Below are positions 10,601 through 22,700 of a stretch of 64,000 nt of DNA, one piece after another. A model generated the notes under the pieces. That model was not told the DNA's origin. It searched no databases and worked only from the letters and a program-made list of their open reading frames with translations. The stretch's first letter is position 1, and every line of letters starts with the position of its first letter. Where the stretch lies: positions 28,226,168-28,290,167 of the forward strand of contig NC_092569.1 in NCBI RefSeq assembly GCF_037975245.1, read 5' to 3'. This DNA is from Apostichopus japonicus (Eukaryota > Echinodermata > Holothuroidea > Aspidochirotida > Stichopodidae). The position numbers and the translations under genes were made by a program.

Positions 10601-12264
10601 ATATGGATGGAAGGTTATCCAGTTGTTTTGTAAGGACAACATCTGACTTGACCAGAATAGTCCAAAAATTACAGCCGACCAGAAGATACAACTATCTTGC
10701 TTTAATAATGGTCTGTGATAAGATCAAGAAGAGAACAAAACTTCTTCTGCATGAAGGATTGATTACTTTTAATTAATTAGTGGCAATTCTCCAGCTTAGG
10801 CACTCTGATGATAATTATTTCTTGTTGTCTAGAAGATTCCACCTCAACATAGCTCCTGGCGCTCAAACTACATGAAAAAGATAGTTGACCTCATCTGCTG
10901 GATCAAGTTTGTCTTAGAAGACTGTGGCATGTGTTTAACTTTAGGTTCTAGAAAGGAGTGATAGATTCTGTAGCCTGTGTTGACTCTATGGCCTGTGTGG
11001 GGCTCTATAGCCTGTTTATGGTCGTTGTTTTATATTTTTTTAATTCATTATTGGGTTTTTTCCTTCATCGTAGAAATGGGGAATATAATTGATTTGATGG
11101 GCTAAAATATGCTACATGCCAGGAGTTAATTAAACTGCTATATAAACAAAAAGATCTATGCACAGCTGTGTTTTGTGTACAGAATTGTATTATATCCTTA
11201 GTTGTTTTGAAGTAACATAATTCAAAATCACACAAATTGTGGACAAAAATTTTGTTATTCCCTGACATGACATTATGCCATTGTCAGTCAGGTTGAGTAA
11301 AACTTCTATTTTTTTTTAACTTCTAATTTTAATTTCTATCTTAAAGACTATTTTACTTTGTACAAAAGAAAACATGCTTGTGAATAATTTTAGTATTTTT
11401 TGTAGTGATATCCTAAACAACACCACCTTATACAGCTGTTCTAAATACCACATTCAAGAATAAAATTTATAGCAGATTAGACATAATAATAATAATTAAT
11501 AATTAAAAGTTCTTATATACCGCAACTTACAATAAAGTCTCGCCGCGCTGTACCTAACCCTGGTCATTGGTAACTTGTCACACCTACACGCCAAAGTGTG
11601 CACAATTCAAACAATCTCTCCTGGGGCACCACAGTGCACCACAGCCACGTGTCCCCTGGGGGACTTCCCATAGGGTGCAGCCACAAACCGGTGCACGCAA
11701 CTATATTTACAAGTCACCTAGCAAGTCCCCATTTATACACCTGGGTGAAGAGAGGCAATGGAGATAAAGTGCCTTGCCCAAGGACACAACGCAATGATCT
11801 GGCCAGGGCTCGAACCTGTAGTCCTTAGATCACAAGTCCACTGCCTAAACCACTTGACCACAAGGCCCTCTCATGGTCTGTATAATATGATAAGTTCCTT
11901 TGATATTGGTAATACTGACTCTATTATACTCACATTATACCATTCACAGCCTACTCTGGCCCTCTGCTTGCAAACATTGCGAGTTCTATAAGAATTGGTG
12001 AAACGGTTTCACTGGAGTGTGTGGCTGGTGACCCAAGCACCGCTTTTGATATAGAGTGGTACCACTCTTCGGCTCAGGATGGCAGCTCATCACAACCGTT
12101 GACCAGCAGTTCGTTACATCAGATAACGACCTACCTGAATGGCACAGATGGTCTCGTGTCAACTCTCCAAATCGGACTTTTCTCGATACCCGAAAATGGG
12201 TACTACATCTGCGGAGTGAATGGCTTATCAAAAACGGTGAACCTTACGATATGGGAAACAAAAG
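7675..12264 (+). CDS. Partial multi-Ig-domain protein gene (three Ig domains, four exons)
   Basis: Exons: 7675-7989, 8647-8797, 9818-9975, 11950-12264, each with AG before and GT after. Phases are 1-1, 1-2, 2-1, 1-1, so the frame closes through all four; phase-1 borders are the rule for extracellular Ig domains. Domain 1 (exon 1) has a Cys in CQV, Trp in VTWHAP and the F-strand NYTCQAN. Domain 2 is split over exons 2-3 (LLCVV, ITWMTP, DDGYYSCLAS). Domain 3 (exon 4) has LECVA, IEWYHS and NGYYICGVN. N-glycosylation sites (NVT, NIT, NYT, NGT, NLT) are frequent. The product should be extracellular: a surface receptor, adhesion or immune-type protein. No signal peptide, transmembrane or cytoplasmic exon was recognised; a splice to about 12589 would stop after five codons. 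The family cannot be named. Confidence 0.82.
8046..8088 (+). other. G-run tract, possible G-quadruplex
   Basis: Several runs of four or more G, ending in a run of about 14, lie 57 bases downstream of the first Ig exon on the non-template strand. Such a tract could fold as a G-quadruplex in the pre-mRNA. The long homopolymer length is prone to sequencing error. Confidence 0.6.
8808..9113 (-). mobile_element. tRNA-derived SINE, complete copy
   Basis: On the - strand the element starts near 9112 with a Ser/Leu-tRNA-like A box (GTGGCCGAGTGGATAAAGGC, complement of about 9085-9106) and a B box (GGTTCGGGGTTTGATTCC, complement of about 9033-9050). A body of about 200 bp follows, ending in an (ATT)n tail at 8810-8830. 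The tail half recurs at 23530-23655. It sits in an Ig-gene intron, antisense to the gene. Confidence 0.8.
10368..10440 (+). mobile_element. Truncated hAT-type MITE end
   Basis: CAGTGGCAGAGCGTCCATA followed by a G-run closely matches the left terminus of the complete element at 24647 (CAATGGCGGAGCATCCATA plus a G-run). No matching right terminus or target duplication was found downstream, so this looks like a fragment inside an intron of the Ig gene. Confidence 0.5.
11500..11875 (-). mobile_element. tRNA-derived SINE of a second family
   Basis: On the - strand the head near 11870 reads TGGTCAAGTGGTTTAGGC (A-box-like), then GGTTCGAGCCC (B box, complement of about 11806-11816), then TGTCCTTGGGCAAGGCACTT, a block common in animal SINE bodies. 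An AT-rich tail with ATT repeats lies at 11486-11510. It is inserted antisense about 75 bp upstream of the last Ig exon. Confidence 0.75.
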
Positions 12265-13100
12265 GTAAGATCTTTTTAAAGCTGATATATCAGAAAATTG
12301 TCTTTGTGTCGTCAGTTTGTACCTGATCTAACAACATGTTCCTAATCATTTGTGTCTGACTGGAATAGACATCTCGTGCAACAGTGCAGTTCATATGTGG
12401 GGTGTGAAAAAAGAACAGACTTCAGCAATAGGGAACAGCTATGAGAAAATACATGAAAAAACCAAAATGAACCACTGTCTTTTAATCTTCATGTGCATCT
12501 GTTGTCATGAGTCACCGTTAAGTTGGTAAAACGTAGATTAAATTATTTTGTATCCGCTGAAGAATTATTAAAAACTTCCTCCAATTAGATGCAAACACTA
12601 CCTGAAACATGTTGGGAGATTGATTCTCTGCCAAGAATAATTGTCCTGTTTTGTTCTGTTGTGCTGTGTGTCAAATTATTTGAGTTCCATAGTACTTCCT
12701 CTACAATTTACATTTATAATCATTCATTCAGATCATTTCACAGATCATGCTGGATTGGACGAGAAGCGATTTTGTTTTCTTCCACAGGGTGGTGTTCCTG
12801 CAGAATCTGCCTCCAAACAATGTTGAAATGATGAATGTTGTAACTTCAGGGAAATAGACGAAGAAGACTGATATTGTAACGCCCCTGTACCCCAGCCGAG
12901 CGGTAGCGTGGGTAATCAGGCAGCTGGAGGCCACCTGATGTCAGGGCAGGGGAGAGGGGGAGGCGAAGACTAATGCAGAACTGCCATCAGCCAGCCAGAT
13001 GATGGCTGATCTGGATATCTTAACAATAGTATACCATATTAAAGGTAGTGTTCATATACCAGTCGTTTATTAAGACACAGTGTCAAAAGATAGCTGCAGT

Positions 13101-13432
13101 CATAGGCATAGGAGGCGAGGGGCTGCAGCCCCCCCCCCCCCCCCAACCAAATATTTTTGTGAAAATTCGGGCAATATGCTGAGAATTTTTCGGGCACCTA
13201 CTGAAAGAAACATAAATTGTAATGATGTAGCATTTGGGAATCAATACTTTAAAAAAAATATCCTTGGTTATTAAAATGAAGTTCTAAGCTTGCACGACAA
13301 ATTTGCCATTACTAATGTAAAAGCCTATGATATGTACATAAACATGTTCAGCATGGGTGGAGCGCCTGAAAATTTTTGGTTACATTTTTCGGTCAAGTCG
13401 TTACAGCCTCCCCAAGTAAAATTGGGCCTACG
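13101..13432. mobile_element. hAT-type MITE with 8-bp target duplication GCTGCAGT
   Basis: The element starts CATAGGCATAGGAGGCG and ends AAATTGGGCCTACG, giving short inverted termini C(A/G)TAGGC. It is flanked by GCTGCAGT at both 13093-13100 and 13433-13440. An 8-bp duplication and CA..GG termini fit the hAT superfamily. The interior has a poly-C tract and TTCGGGCA repeats shared with the larger element at 44471-46076. No transposase is present. Confidence 0.8.
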
Positions 13433-13710
13433 GCTGCAGTAGCTACAGAATACTGCTCAGCTAGGATAAATCAATATCAAACAACAGAGGTTTTTTCTGC
13501 ATACCAGCAGTGTGAAACTGCCTTACCTAGTGTGCGACACTATGGAGCACAAATAGATTGTTTGTTCTGTAGCCTTGCTGTTAGGTGTTGCATCCTGTTC
13601 TACTTTTGACATAGTGCCTAGAATGAACTTGAAGCATGTCCTTAGAAATGTTGAAGAATAATTCTACTATACTCATCTACCAGATTGACAGATTTTCTTC
13701 TCTTTGTGCT

Positions 13711-13803
13711 ATTTGCTGTATATCTATATGCATATATCTATATGTATATATATATAGTATATATATATACTATATATATAGATATATATATATATATATA
13801 TAT
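13711..13803. repeat. TA-rich microsatellite
   Basis: Almost pure alternating T/A with occasional C or G, including self-complementary blocks. The open frame across it (a Tyr/Ile-rich string) is an artefact. Confidence 0.9.
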
Positions 13804-16800
13804 CAAGGCTTGAATTTATCGGTCGTCTGATCGTCCAAGACGACCAAAAATCACATCTGACAACTTAAAACCCTGCTGAGGTTGTCCAACAGACGACTAG
13901 CTTATTTGCCATAAGTGTTCAACACGATTCTTTAAAATCAAAAATCTGTCACAAAAGAGTGTTAGCAGCTTCTTGGTATCGCCTTTCATTCATATTAGAA
14001 ACAACGTAGGAAATACATCACATTTTGTAACGTTCCGTAATGATGGGAATACCCTACACTTTAGCTATATGCACACCCTTAGCATCGCTAACTTGCATTT
14101 GGCATGTTTTGTTATTACTAAAGACAGAATGTTTTAACTGTACATATGCACTAATGGTTATACGTAAGGTATCGTATAATAACTTTGTACACTACAGACC
14201 CTGGCAGCCAACACCACACTTGCGTTTTACCTCACAGCCACAGGCACGTATGACAAGCTAGCTGGAGTACAAAGCATATAACTCTACAGTTCTGTTCAAT
14301 ATTTTTGCAAAGTCGATCTCCTTAAGACTAGTCACTAAGGAAAAGACTTAAGCATCAGGCCGATAGACTAGGCCTGCGTAGCGTAAGGTTATAGTACTCA
14401 CCTATAAGGCTAAATCAATACAAGACGCTCCATATTGTTTATAAATTGCAGGACGTATGTAACTAACATAATAGTCCCTGGGTATGTATTTAAAAACTTT
14501 AGTGCACATGATGTATGTGATGGTATGAAGTCAGGCAACTCCAGTAGTATTTTTTGGTACTTTTATTGGAAGGAATTCATCGGAGGGACAGCCTTAAAAT
14601 TCTTTCAAAAATTAGCCCTGTGTATATAGCTAAAATCAGACATTCCCTTTGGCCCATGAAGAGTGTAGTCATCAGGGTGACTAGCAAAATGTAGACAATA
14701 TTTCGCACTGAGTTTAATATGCAAATTAGGTACAACTAACACAAAATTGGGTATAGAAAAGATTGATATGTCGGAGAAAAGTAATCTGGCATTCTCAGTG
14801 TATTGCTTATATGAAGAGAACTAATATACTGTAGCTGTAGTAGTTTGCTTATTGTAATCTTCATTTGCTTAATTTACAAAGTGGGTAACAAGAAATTTTG
14901 TTGGAATCTCAGAATTTTCCAGATGTTGAAAAATTGATCTACAGCTTTTATTCAGAGCTTGCTATGGTCATAGTCCAAGAGTTCGTTTTCATGCTTTCTG
15001 AGCATCAAATGTTTGGGGTGATGTTTGAGTCTGATGGGATGTGGTTCAGTCCTCATGCTTGTTGAAATTGTCACATGCTGTAATAGAAGTGACCTATTGA
15101 GCATGTAGGTGTCATGTCATAGATGTAATTTGACAATTCAACTGGTATATACTCACTCTTCTGTGTAACATTGACCTTGGTAAGGATACAGTTCTAACTT
15201 TCATAATAGATGTCATGCAACTGATTAAAGCACCAATGAAAAATGCATTCATATTGGGTAATGCATAAACTAGAAAATTGAATTAAAACTTTGTAGATTT
15301 TTGAAAGATTTGTGACATCACACTTATTTGTTTCAAGGTTCACTTTTGATATGAAACATGTAAATTTTGAATAAACATTTCTCATATGTGACATGTGGGA
15401 ATCAAGTGCAACTTTAACCAGGAAGCTTAAAAGTTCCTCTTTCACATGTAAAAGACAATTTTTCACCTTAGAGACTATCCATTTTAAGTAGGTACTGTAG
15501 TACTCAAAGCAGACATGAACTAATACTTTTCATTTGACTGAAAAGATTAGCTTATAAAGAGGAATAAACACTTGTACAGATATGATATTATAAGTACTGT
15601 ATTCAATGTATATATTTAACAAAATTATGGGGAAAATGTGAGAAACTTTCTTGAAACATTATTAGCTGGCTCTCTTAGGTATAAATAACATGCAAAAAAA
15701 GAAGGAGTAAATATCTATGAGATGATAAATGAAGCACACAAAAATAGGAAACACAAGTAATGTTCCCTTTAAACGTGTAACATGTTTTACGGTTTTAAAC
15801 ATGTTTTACGGTTGTTCAAAGGGTAATTGGTAAAGACATTTGGAGAATTCTGCATCTTGCTTTTTACACTGTATTGTCAGTACGGAAACACAGTCAAAAG
15901 AAGAAGACAAATGTAATACATATTAGCATTATTGACTGGATATATAAATCCTGCTTGAGAGCACTTGAGAGTGAGGTGTTAACAAACAACGGTGAGATGC
16001 TCTTAAATCAATACAGCAATAGCTGCAAATTACAACAACAATCATTTATATGTCACCAGAGTTTAGTGTATATATATACATTTGTTATTATAGCCCAACA
16101 ATTTCCCACACCTTGCTTCTCTCAATATTACAAAGTTTAATTTCTCCCCCAATCTTAACTTTCCAATCTTTAAAACAGAAATTGTAACTTAGCAAAATGG
16201 TTCACTCAAAAGGTACTCCCAGATCTGCACCACAGAAGAAAATACTGCACTTGTAATACAAGTGACCTTCTTGTGGTAAGGTTTATATTGTCTTCTATGA
16301 TGTGGTTGTCATACTTTCAGTTTTGGAGTAATTTTACTACATTCTTTCAACGTTTTAAGCTCACATTTTTACTCCCAACTTTCCTGACACTTCAAGATCA
16401 AACCATGAACATCCTACCCAGTTTTTTGCAGAGTCTTCCTACACATATGAGACTCACTTAGTGTGCCTGTTTTTCAATGGAGACAATTAGGGTAGACTAG
16501 TAACCAATGATAATTTCATTTTATACCAATGTTGTAGTTCTGTCTTTAAATTTTTAATGATAAGAAATTCATATTCTAACCAATAACTTTCAGCAGCAGC
16601 AGCAGCACAGGTTGGCACAGGCAAGCTTGCATACAGAAATGTGTTTGTTGTACTAGCCATATCATAGGCACATTCTTCTATAGTTACAGTGCTGATATTT
16701 CATAATTAGAGGAACTATTAAATATGCCCAAAACAGTTACATCTAAATATCTCATGGTTCACTAAACAGCATTCTGTAAATTTACCAGGAATTACCAGAC

Positions 16801-19423
16801 TACACAATACACGTACTTGTTCTCTATATATAGAAGTGACTCAGTTTTTACCAGATACTTTTCTTATGACTGAAGAAAGCTTTTACAAATTGTAGTAGTA
16901 AAGATACATAATGACAAAGACCAACAAAATGTTGGGTGTACCTATAGCAAGTTGGATAAATGCTATGTGAACTGCAGTAGTTTGAATGCTTATATGGTGA
17001 CTAATATCCTAGTGGTCAGGTTTTAAAGCAGTTTTGGATTTGTTGTTTATACACATAATCTGTAGTACATAATAGTTAGTGTATTTTTATATTTTCTTTT
17101 TGTATATTATTATTATTTGGATATATTTTTACCTTATAATAAAGTTGTTACATCTTTGTCACAACAGGTGCTTAAAAGATTCTTCAATATTTATTTTCTA
17201 AAAGAAGTTATTCACAGGTTCTTTTAAAATGAAACTCATCACCCCTCTATGTGCATTCCATTCCTGAACTATAAACTTGTGCAGCTTGCCTCCTTTGACT
17301 TTAAGTAAAACAGTTTCCAAGAGGGCTACCTGTATGATACCCTGAAGGTCCCTGATCCTCCAACTTATTTCCAGAACTTTAGATGTACTAAAATATACAT
17401 GAGTAAAAGATGATAAGGAAATGGTAGCTAATTAAAGTTTGACCATATGTTGGCATTATTTTTAATTTTAGCATATTTGAAGGCAATATTGATGATCTTT
17501 ACAAATGGCTACCACACCCTATAGAAAATAAATTAAATATTAAGGTAAATGTGAACTTTCTGGAATATTCCGGTATAATATAAGATTCTGTGAGCTTCAC
17601 AAAATTATTGATGATATATTTTCATCTTTCAGACCCATTACATAAACACAGTACATAACATGTAACTTTATCTCTTAAAATCAACTGGTTCTTGTATTTT
17701 GTGTACTTAAATTCACAATTTCCCTTCCTATCAGATTCCTAATTGTGGATCCAGGTATTTCAGAAGCTGGGCCTGAGAGACAAGTCTTGGTAGGTACCAA
17801 AATTAGTAAAGAAGAAGCATACTAAATACTTCCACTATCAAGCTCACTCTTACCAAAATTATGTTCTCAGCTAACTTTTAGTGCCATGACAGAAAATAAA
17901 AAGTTTTCATTATGTTCCTCTGCACAATTCATGATTAAATACACAGTGTACTATTTCAGTGGTCAAGCCAAATTTGTCTTCATGCAGGAAAGTAGTGCCA
18001 GCCATTAGAGCACCTGTGTTTACAATCATACGGTGGCTGGTCAATTAATTAGGGGCACTCAAGGATGAATCCTACTGGCAGTACTTTGGGTAGTTAATGC
18101 TATCAAGAAACAAATTGTTACTGCTGGAGTCAATTTGAGGACTGTTTTTCTATAGGCAGGCTTGACCATCATGTAGATGTTATACTCTCCTTGGATCTGT
18201 CCTTAAAGACTGATACTGAGATTTAGTTATTTTTTTCAAACAGTAACAGACTTTGTTGAGATATTAGATGCACAACTGATCAAGAATATTTCCTTGTATA
18301 TGCTTGGCCAGTAGACACTTCTACATGTTTTGACTACACAAATCATTAAAAGTGAACAGAGAACCATTAACACAATATCCTCAAAAATGCAACAAAACAA
18401 ATGTCTCTTAAATTAACTATCAAATCAAAGGGCACTATTTACTGCCCCAAGCATATAATATGTGAGACTATATAGTAGCTGCATTTCTTCTTGACTGTAT
18501 ACCCCCACCCCACATGTAACACATCTAGCAGCATTTATATCATGAGTTGTGAATCAGGGTAAAAACAATGTACCCTTATCAGGAAAACCATCTACTTCAT
18601 AAGGATATACCATTAATCAATATATGTGTGATTAATTAGTAATTACATGTTCTGTTTATCTTAGTACATGAAGGAAGGTTATCAATAGTACGCTAAGTGT
18701 GATATCAGATTACTATATTAATGGTGCAATGTACTTAATCCAGGAAACTTTGCAGATGTTATCCAAATACAAACAAACAAGACATTGCACTTTTTCAAAG
18801 TCTTTTCTTTATTTAAAGTTTGAATATTTCCTTAATAGTTTAATTAGACATTGTGGGAGGAGGTGTTAATGTTTCTCTGTTAATGACTATTTTAGCCTAG
18901 GAAATGTCTGCAAATATATCTGCATACTACTGTTAGAAGTAAAAAACTTGATGCAGATACAATTATAAAAACCAGGTAATAATTACCAAGTATCTCATTA
19001 CAAAATGCTATGTAAAACTGGTCAAATTGCTACACAAGTCAAATAGACGTCTAGAACAGACGAGCCATAGTAATTTGTAGGAGGACTAATATTCCCTGTA
19101 AACTAAACAAAGTTCAAAGATTACTCCATGTTACAAATTTATTGAGGCCTTTTTTATGAACCATTTTTAAACACTTCCCTCGTGATGCTTCTTTCAACAA
19201 CACAGATGGTTCGCTTTAATACCCTGTTTAATTACCAGAAGAAAACAAAGAAACATTTACAATATTGTACTGAATATATTTACAAGTGCGTCAACTTACA
19301 TGATACTCAATAAACACACACTAGCTATTATACAGGTTAAATAGAAATGATTACAAATAGAGTAGTAGATGGACTCAAAAAGTCTTTTAGGTACCTTTTT
19401 GGTTTTGATTCAATCTGGGAATC

Positions 19424-19429
19424 TTTATT
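19424..19429 (-). terminator. Candidate polyadenylation signal of the ICAP-1-like gene
   Basis: AATAAA on the - strand, about 330 bases after the stop codon at 19761-19763. It is the nearest canonical signal I noticed downstream of the stop, giving a modest 3' UTR. Use of this site is inferred. Confidence 0.4.
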
Positions 19430-19760
19430 TCTTCATTTCCTTCAGCAGATCTTTGCTTTCAGAGCTCACTTGCTGGAAATCTCTAGACAGACGATCCTCT
19501 TCCGAGCTGCCTACTTGTGGTTAATGCACATGGATTGACTGTTCAAATATTTCTGACACTTTTTTTCTTTTTGGTAAAGTTTTCAGTGACTGTGGCCAGT
19601 GGAACGACCTTACCAAATGAGCTACATTGCCCGAAGAGCTACAAGAAAGTAAATTGGTGGGCGGACGGTTGAGGTGGATACCACCATTTCTTCACTTTGC
19701 ATATTCAGAGCACATCAGATGTTTTGTGACAGGAATTCACACATCTCTATGGTCAAGGCT

Positions 19761-22700
19761 TCACTCATCAGGGCTGCAGATGGCATCAAACAACATCTGC
19801 ATGATACGACAGATTTCAGCAGCTTGGTCCTTTGAAAACGCAAAGAAAATAATAAAAAATAAATTTTAAAGTACAACCATCTCAGGCCATAGTGAGTCTT
19901 CTTTGTCTTTGCTGAGCTATAATTCAGCACTTAATATCACAATTACATAACTATTAAACAAGAAAAACTTGGATAATAAGGGCTAACCAATTAACTTTGA
20001 TATGTTAAAGAAACTGCCCTGTAATGGACCTTTTTTTGTAATAAACAAATCATCATTATTATTATTATTGGATTCGGGTAATAAATTAGGAACCGGGTAG
20101 TATCACATCGGGTGGATACCCCGTGCAAACACTAGGGTCTACAACAATTTGTAATGGACTACTGCTCTCTGCTCCCCTTTCCAATATGAATCCCTAAATT
20201 ATAGATTAATACATGTAACTTTACGGAGAGAAAATACTGGAGGCACAGGAAGTGAATGTAACAATGGACCTTTTTTTTTGGAACAAACAAATCATCATTA
20301 TTATTATTATTGGATACTAAAACCCAATATAATATAATTCCCCTAGAGGTCAAAGTTTTTCAAATAATAAAGTACCAAAAGTGAAAGATTTGAAAATATT
20401 CCAACTGATATCTTATTTAATACTCAATATCAAATAGTTTCTGGGTGACGAAGTGTTGAGAACTGAAACAAATCAACCGTTACTTCATGCTCATTTGATG
20501 AAAATCTTTGCAGGATACTTAAGTCTGAATCACCACATTCATGTTTTGAAGTTGACATGAAGTTAAAAGACATTTTCTGGCTGAGCTAAGAAAATGATGG
20601 ATTTACATGAAGGCCTGTACTGGAGGGTCAAACCCTCTCTTCAAGAGAGCCAGCCATAAAGGAACATTCCATATATTTTGCCATGATATTCATACTGAAT
20701 ATCTTGAAAACCAAAAACAGCTACTGTATAGAAAAGTTACTAGCAATCAATTTTTCTTGGACTATGACATCAACACTATACCTTATTCAAGTACTTTTTT
20801 AATGTTTTTTATGAGGATATTTAAAAGAAATATAGACCTGAAACAGTATTGTGTCATCAATTTTGAAAACCAAAATACTTTACCAGATGTTCATGAATTT
20901 CTTTTCCTTACATTCATGCAAAATATAAGGGGAGGTAGAAATTTCTCCTTTTGTAGATGTACCTTAACTTTCATTTGACTTGAATGCAACAAGAATGGTG
21001 GGTCCTACTGTATATGTTCCAAGGATTATGGAAACCAGACACAACACAAGACGATGATGCTCTCTAAGCTATTCAACTTGTTCTCTTTACTATTACCATT
21101 ACCAGAATTTAAGTGACCACAGAAACAAAGATAAACTTTCCAAGAAGTGATAACCTGTGACCCTTTTTATATTAAAATAAAATAAAACTGTTAGCAAACT
21201 GCTTATCCACTAGAGAGCCTGTGATTACTATGACTAATAGTTGCTACTGGGCTAATGCTATACTTCAGTGAGAGGATGCAAGAGTTTGGACTGGTTGATT
21301 GTATTACTAGGGGTGTCTAAATACATGATACAAGAAGATATGAAAGATAGCATTGTTTGAACACTACAGGTCTGGATGTTTAAATACAGGTGAGGGTTAT
21401 TATTTACAAGTGTTTCTTTGTCTTTCTGTTCTGACAAAACACAAATTTGATGGTGTTCTCAAAACTTTGCAAACACCTACCACAGGTACAAGTCTTTGAA
21501 ATACCTGAAAGAAACAATAATGTGTAATTATTAGAAAAGAAATTAAGGTGATCATTACCTTCTCACACTCAAACAAGAGTGAGTCGTATATATCTTCTCC
21601 AAACTTCCCCAGCTTTATGGCAAGGTAAGTTTTTCTAGTTATATCAACAAAGTACACCGTTCTGATCACTTCCAAGAGGCTATGCCGCCAACGAGTGGCC
21701 ATCTGGTGAGAGAAAGAGAAAGTTCCAATATAAACCCACAAATAATGAAACCAAAAATGCAGTCACAACCACAGATTTACAGACTTGAAAATCAAACAAA
21801 TATCCTACTTTCCATAACTTCCTGCATTGTAGATAAATTCCATCTGTTGAGTAGTATCAGTAGAAAATCTTATAGTTTTCGACAACTCCGAAAGTGAAAA
21901 TATCTAAGGGCAACCCTAACAGTCAAGTCAAGCAAGCTAATAAAGTGTAATTGAGTGTTTAGCATGGAATGGCATTAGAGAAATGTATTTAATTTTAATG
22001 GATATCTGCTGGAAGGGATTAGTTGAATTATCAAGTAATTTTCTACAAGTGCCAGAGAGTAACTTTTATTGGAGGTTAGATCCAGAGATCTAGACCAAAA
22101 CAACCTGGATTGAGCCATGTGCATGGTAGGCTTGTTAAAGTCCTGAAGCCGAATGGTCTGCAAACCAGATAGCTGTAAGATTGTAACTTGTATTGCCTTT
22201 TGGCGAGCCTGATTGAAAATGACACAGGCAGGATTTGGCCCATGGGCTGCCAAATAAGAATCCCTGCCTGCCTTCCGAGAAAAAAACATGGAGCAATTTT
22301 AGCACACAAAGAATTTGGTGATCTCCTGCTAAAGATCAGTAAGTTATTCTTACTTAGAATTCAGTCACACTTTAAAACTCTGGCAGAAACTTAAATTTTG
22401 GAACCAATCATATTGTGGAATACAACAGATTGGTTATTTATGCTGTAATTATCAGGAAGGAAATCCCTGCCCAGAGTATACAAACAAAGAATGCAAATTT
22501 AACACAACAGGCTTCTTGCGTCATGCCATTTAGTTTCATTTCTCTCTCGTTTTAGACTTTGCCCCTCTCATCCTCATTTTTGTCTAAGAAATAACAATTC
22601 CTATGAAACTAAACAATTTACCTGACCTTTGGGTTTTCTTTTTTGCTGTACATTTTTCATGTTTGATTTGATTTTTCCTTCTTTTCTATCTGGTTACCCA

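Larger units (their letters stand above)
12265..19400. other. Non-coding interval between the Ig and ICAP-1 genes
   Basis: Apart from the MITE at 13101-13432, the AT microsatellite at 13711-13803 and a small hairpin at 13821-13845, I recognise nothing here. Open frames are short (under 91 codons), lack family patterns and lie in strongly AT-rich DNA. Distal Ig-gene exons could be hidden in the first few kilobases. Confidence 0.5.

Noticed and set aside
12589-12831. Possible transmembrane exon (IIVLFCSVVLCVKLF) for the Ig gene
   Set aside because: The hydrophobic frame is out of phase with the phase-1 donor at 12264; the in-phase reading stops after five codons.
12877-12960. LTR-like start TGTAACGCCCCTG
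   Set aside because: No matching 3' LTR end, primer-binding site or second copy in the window.
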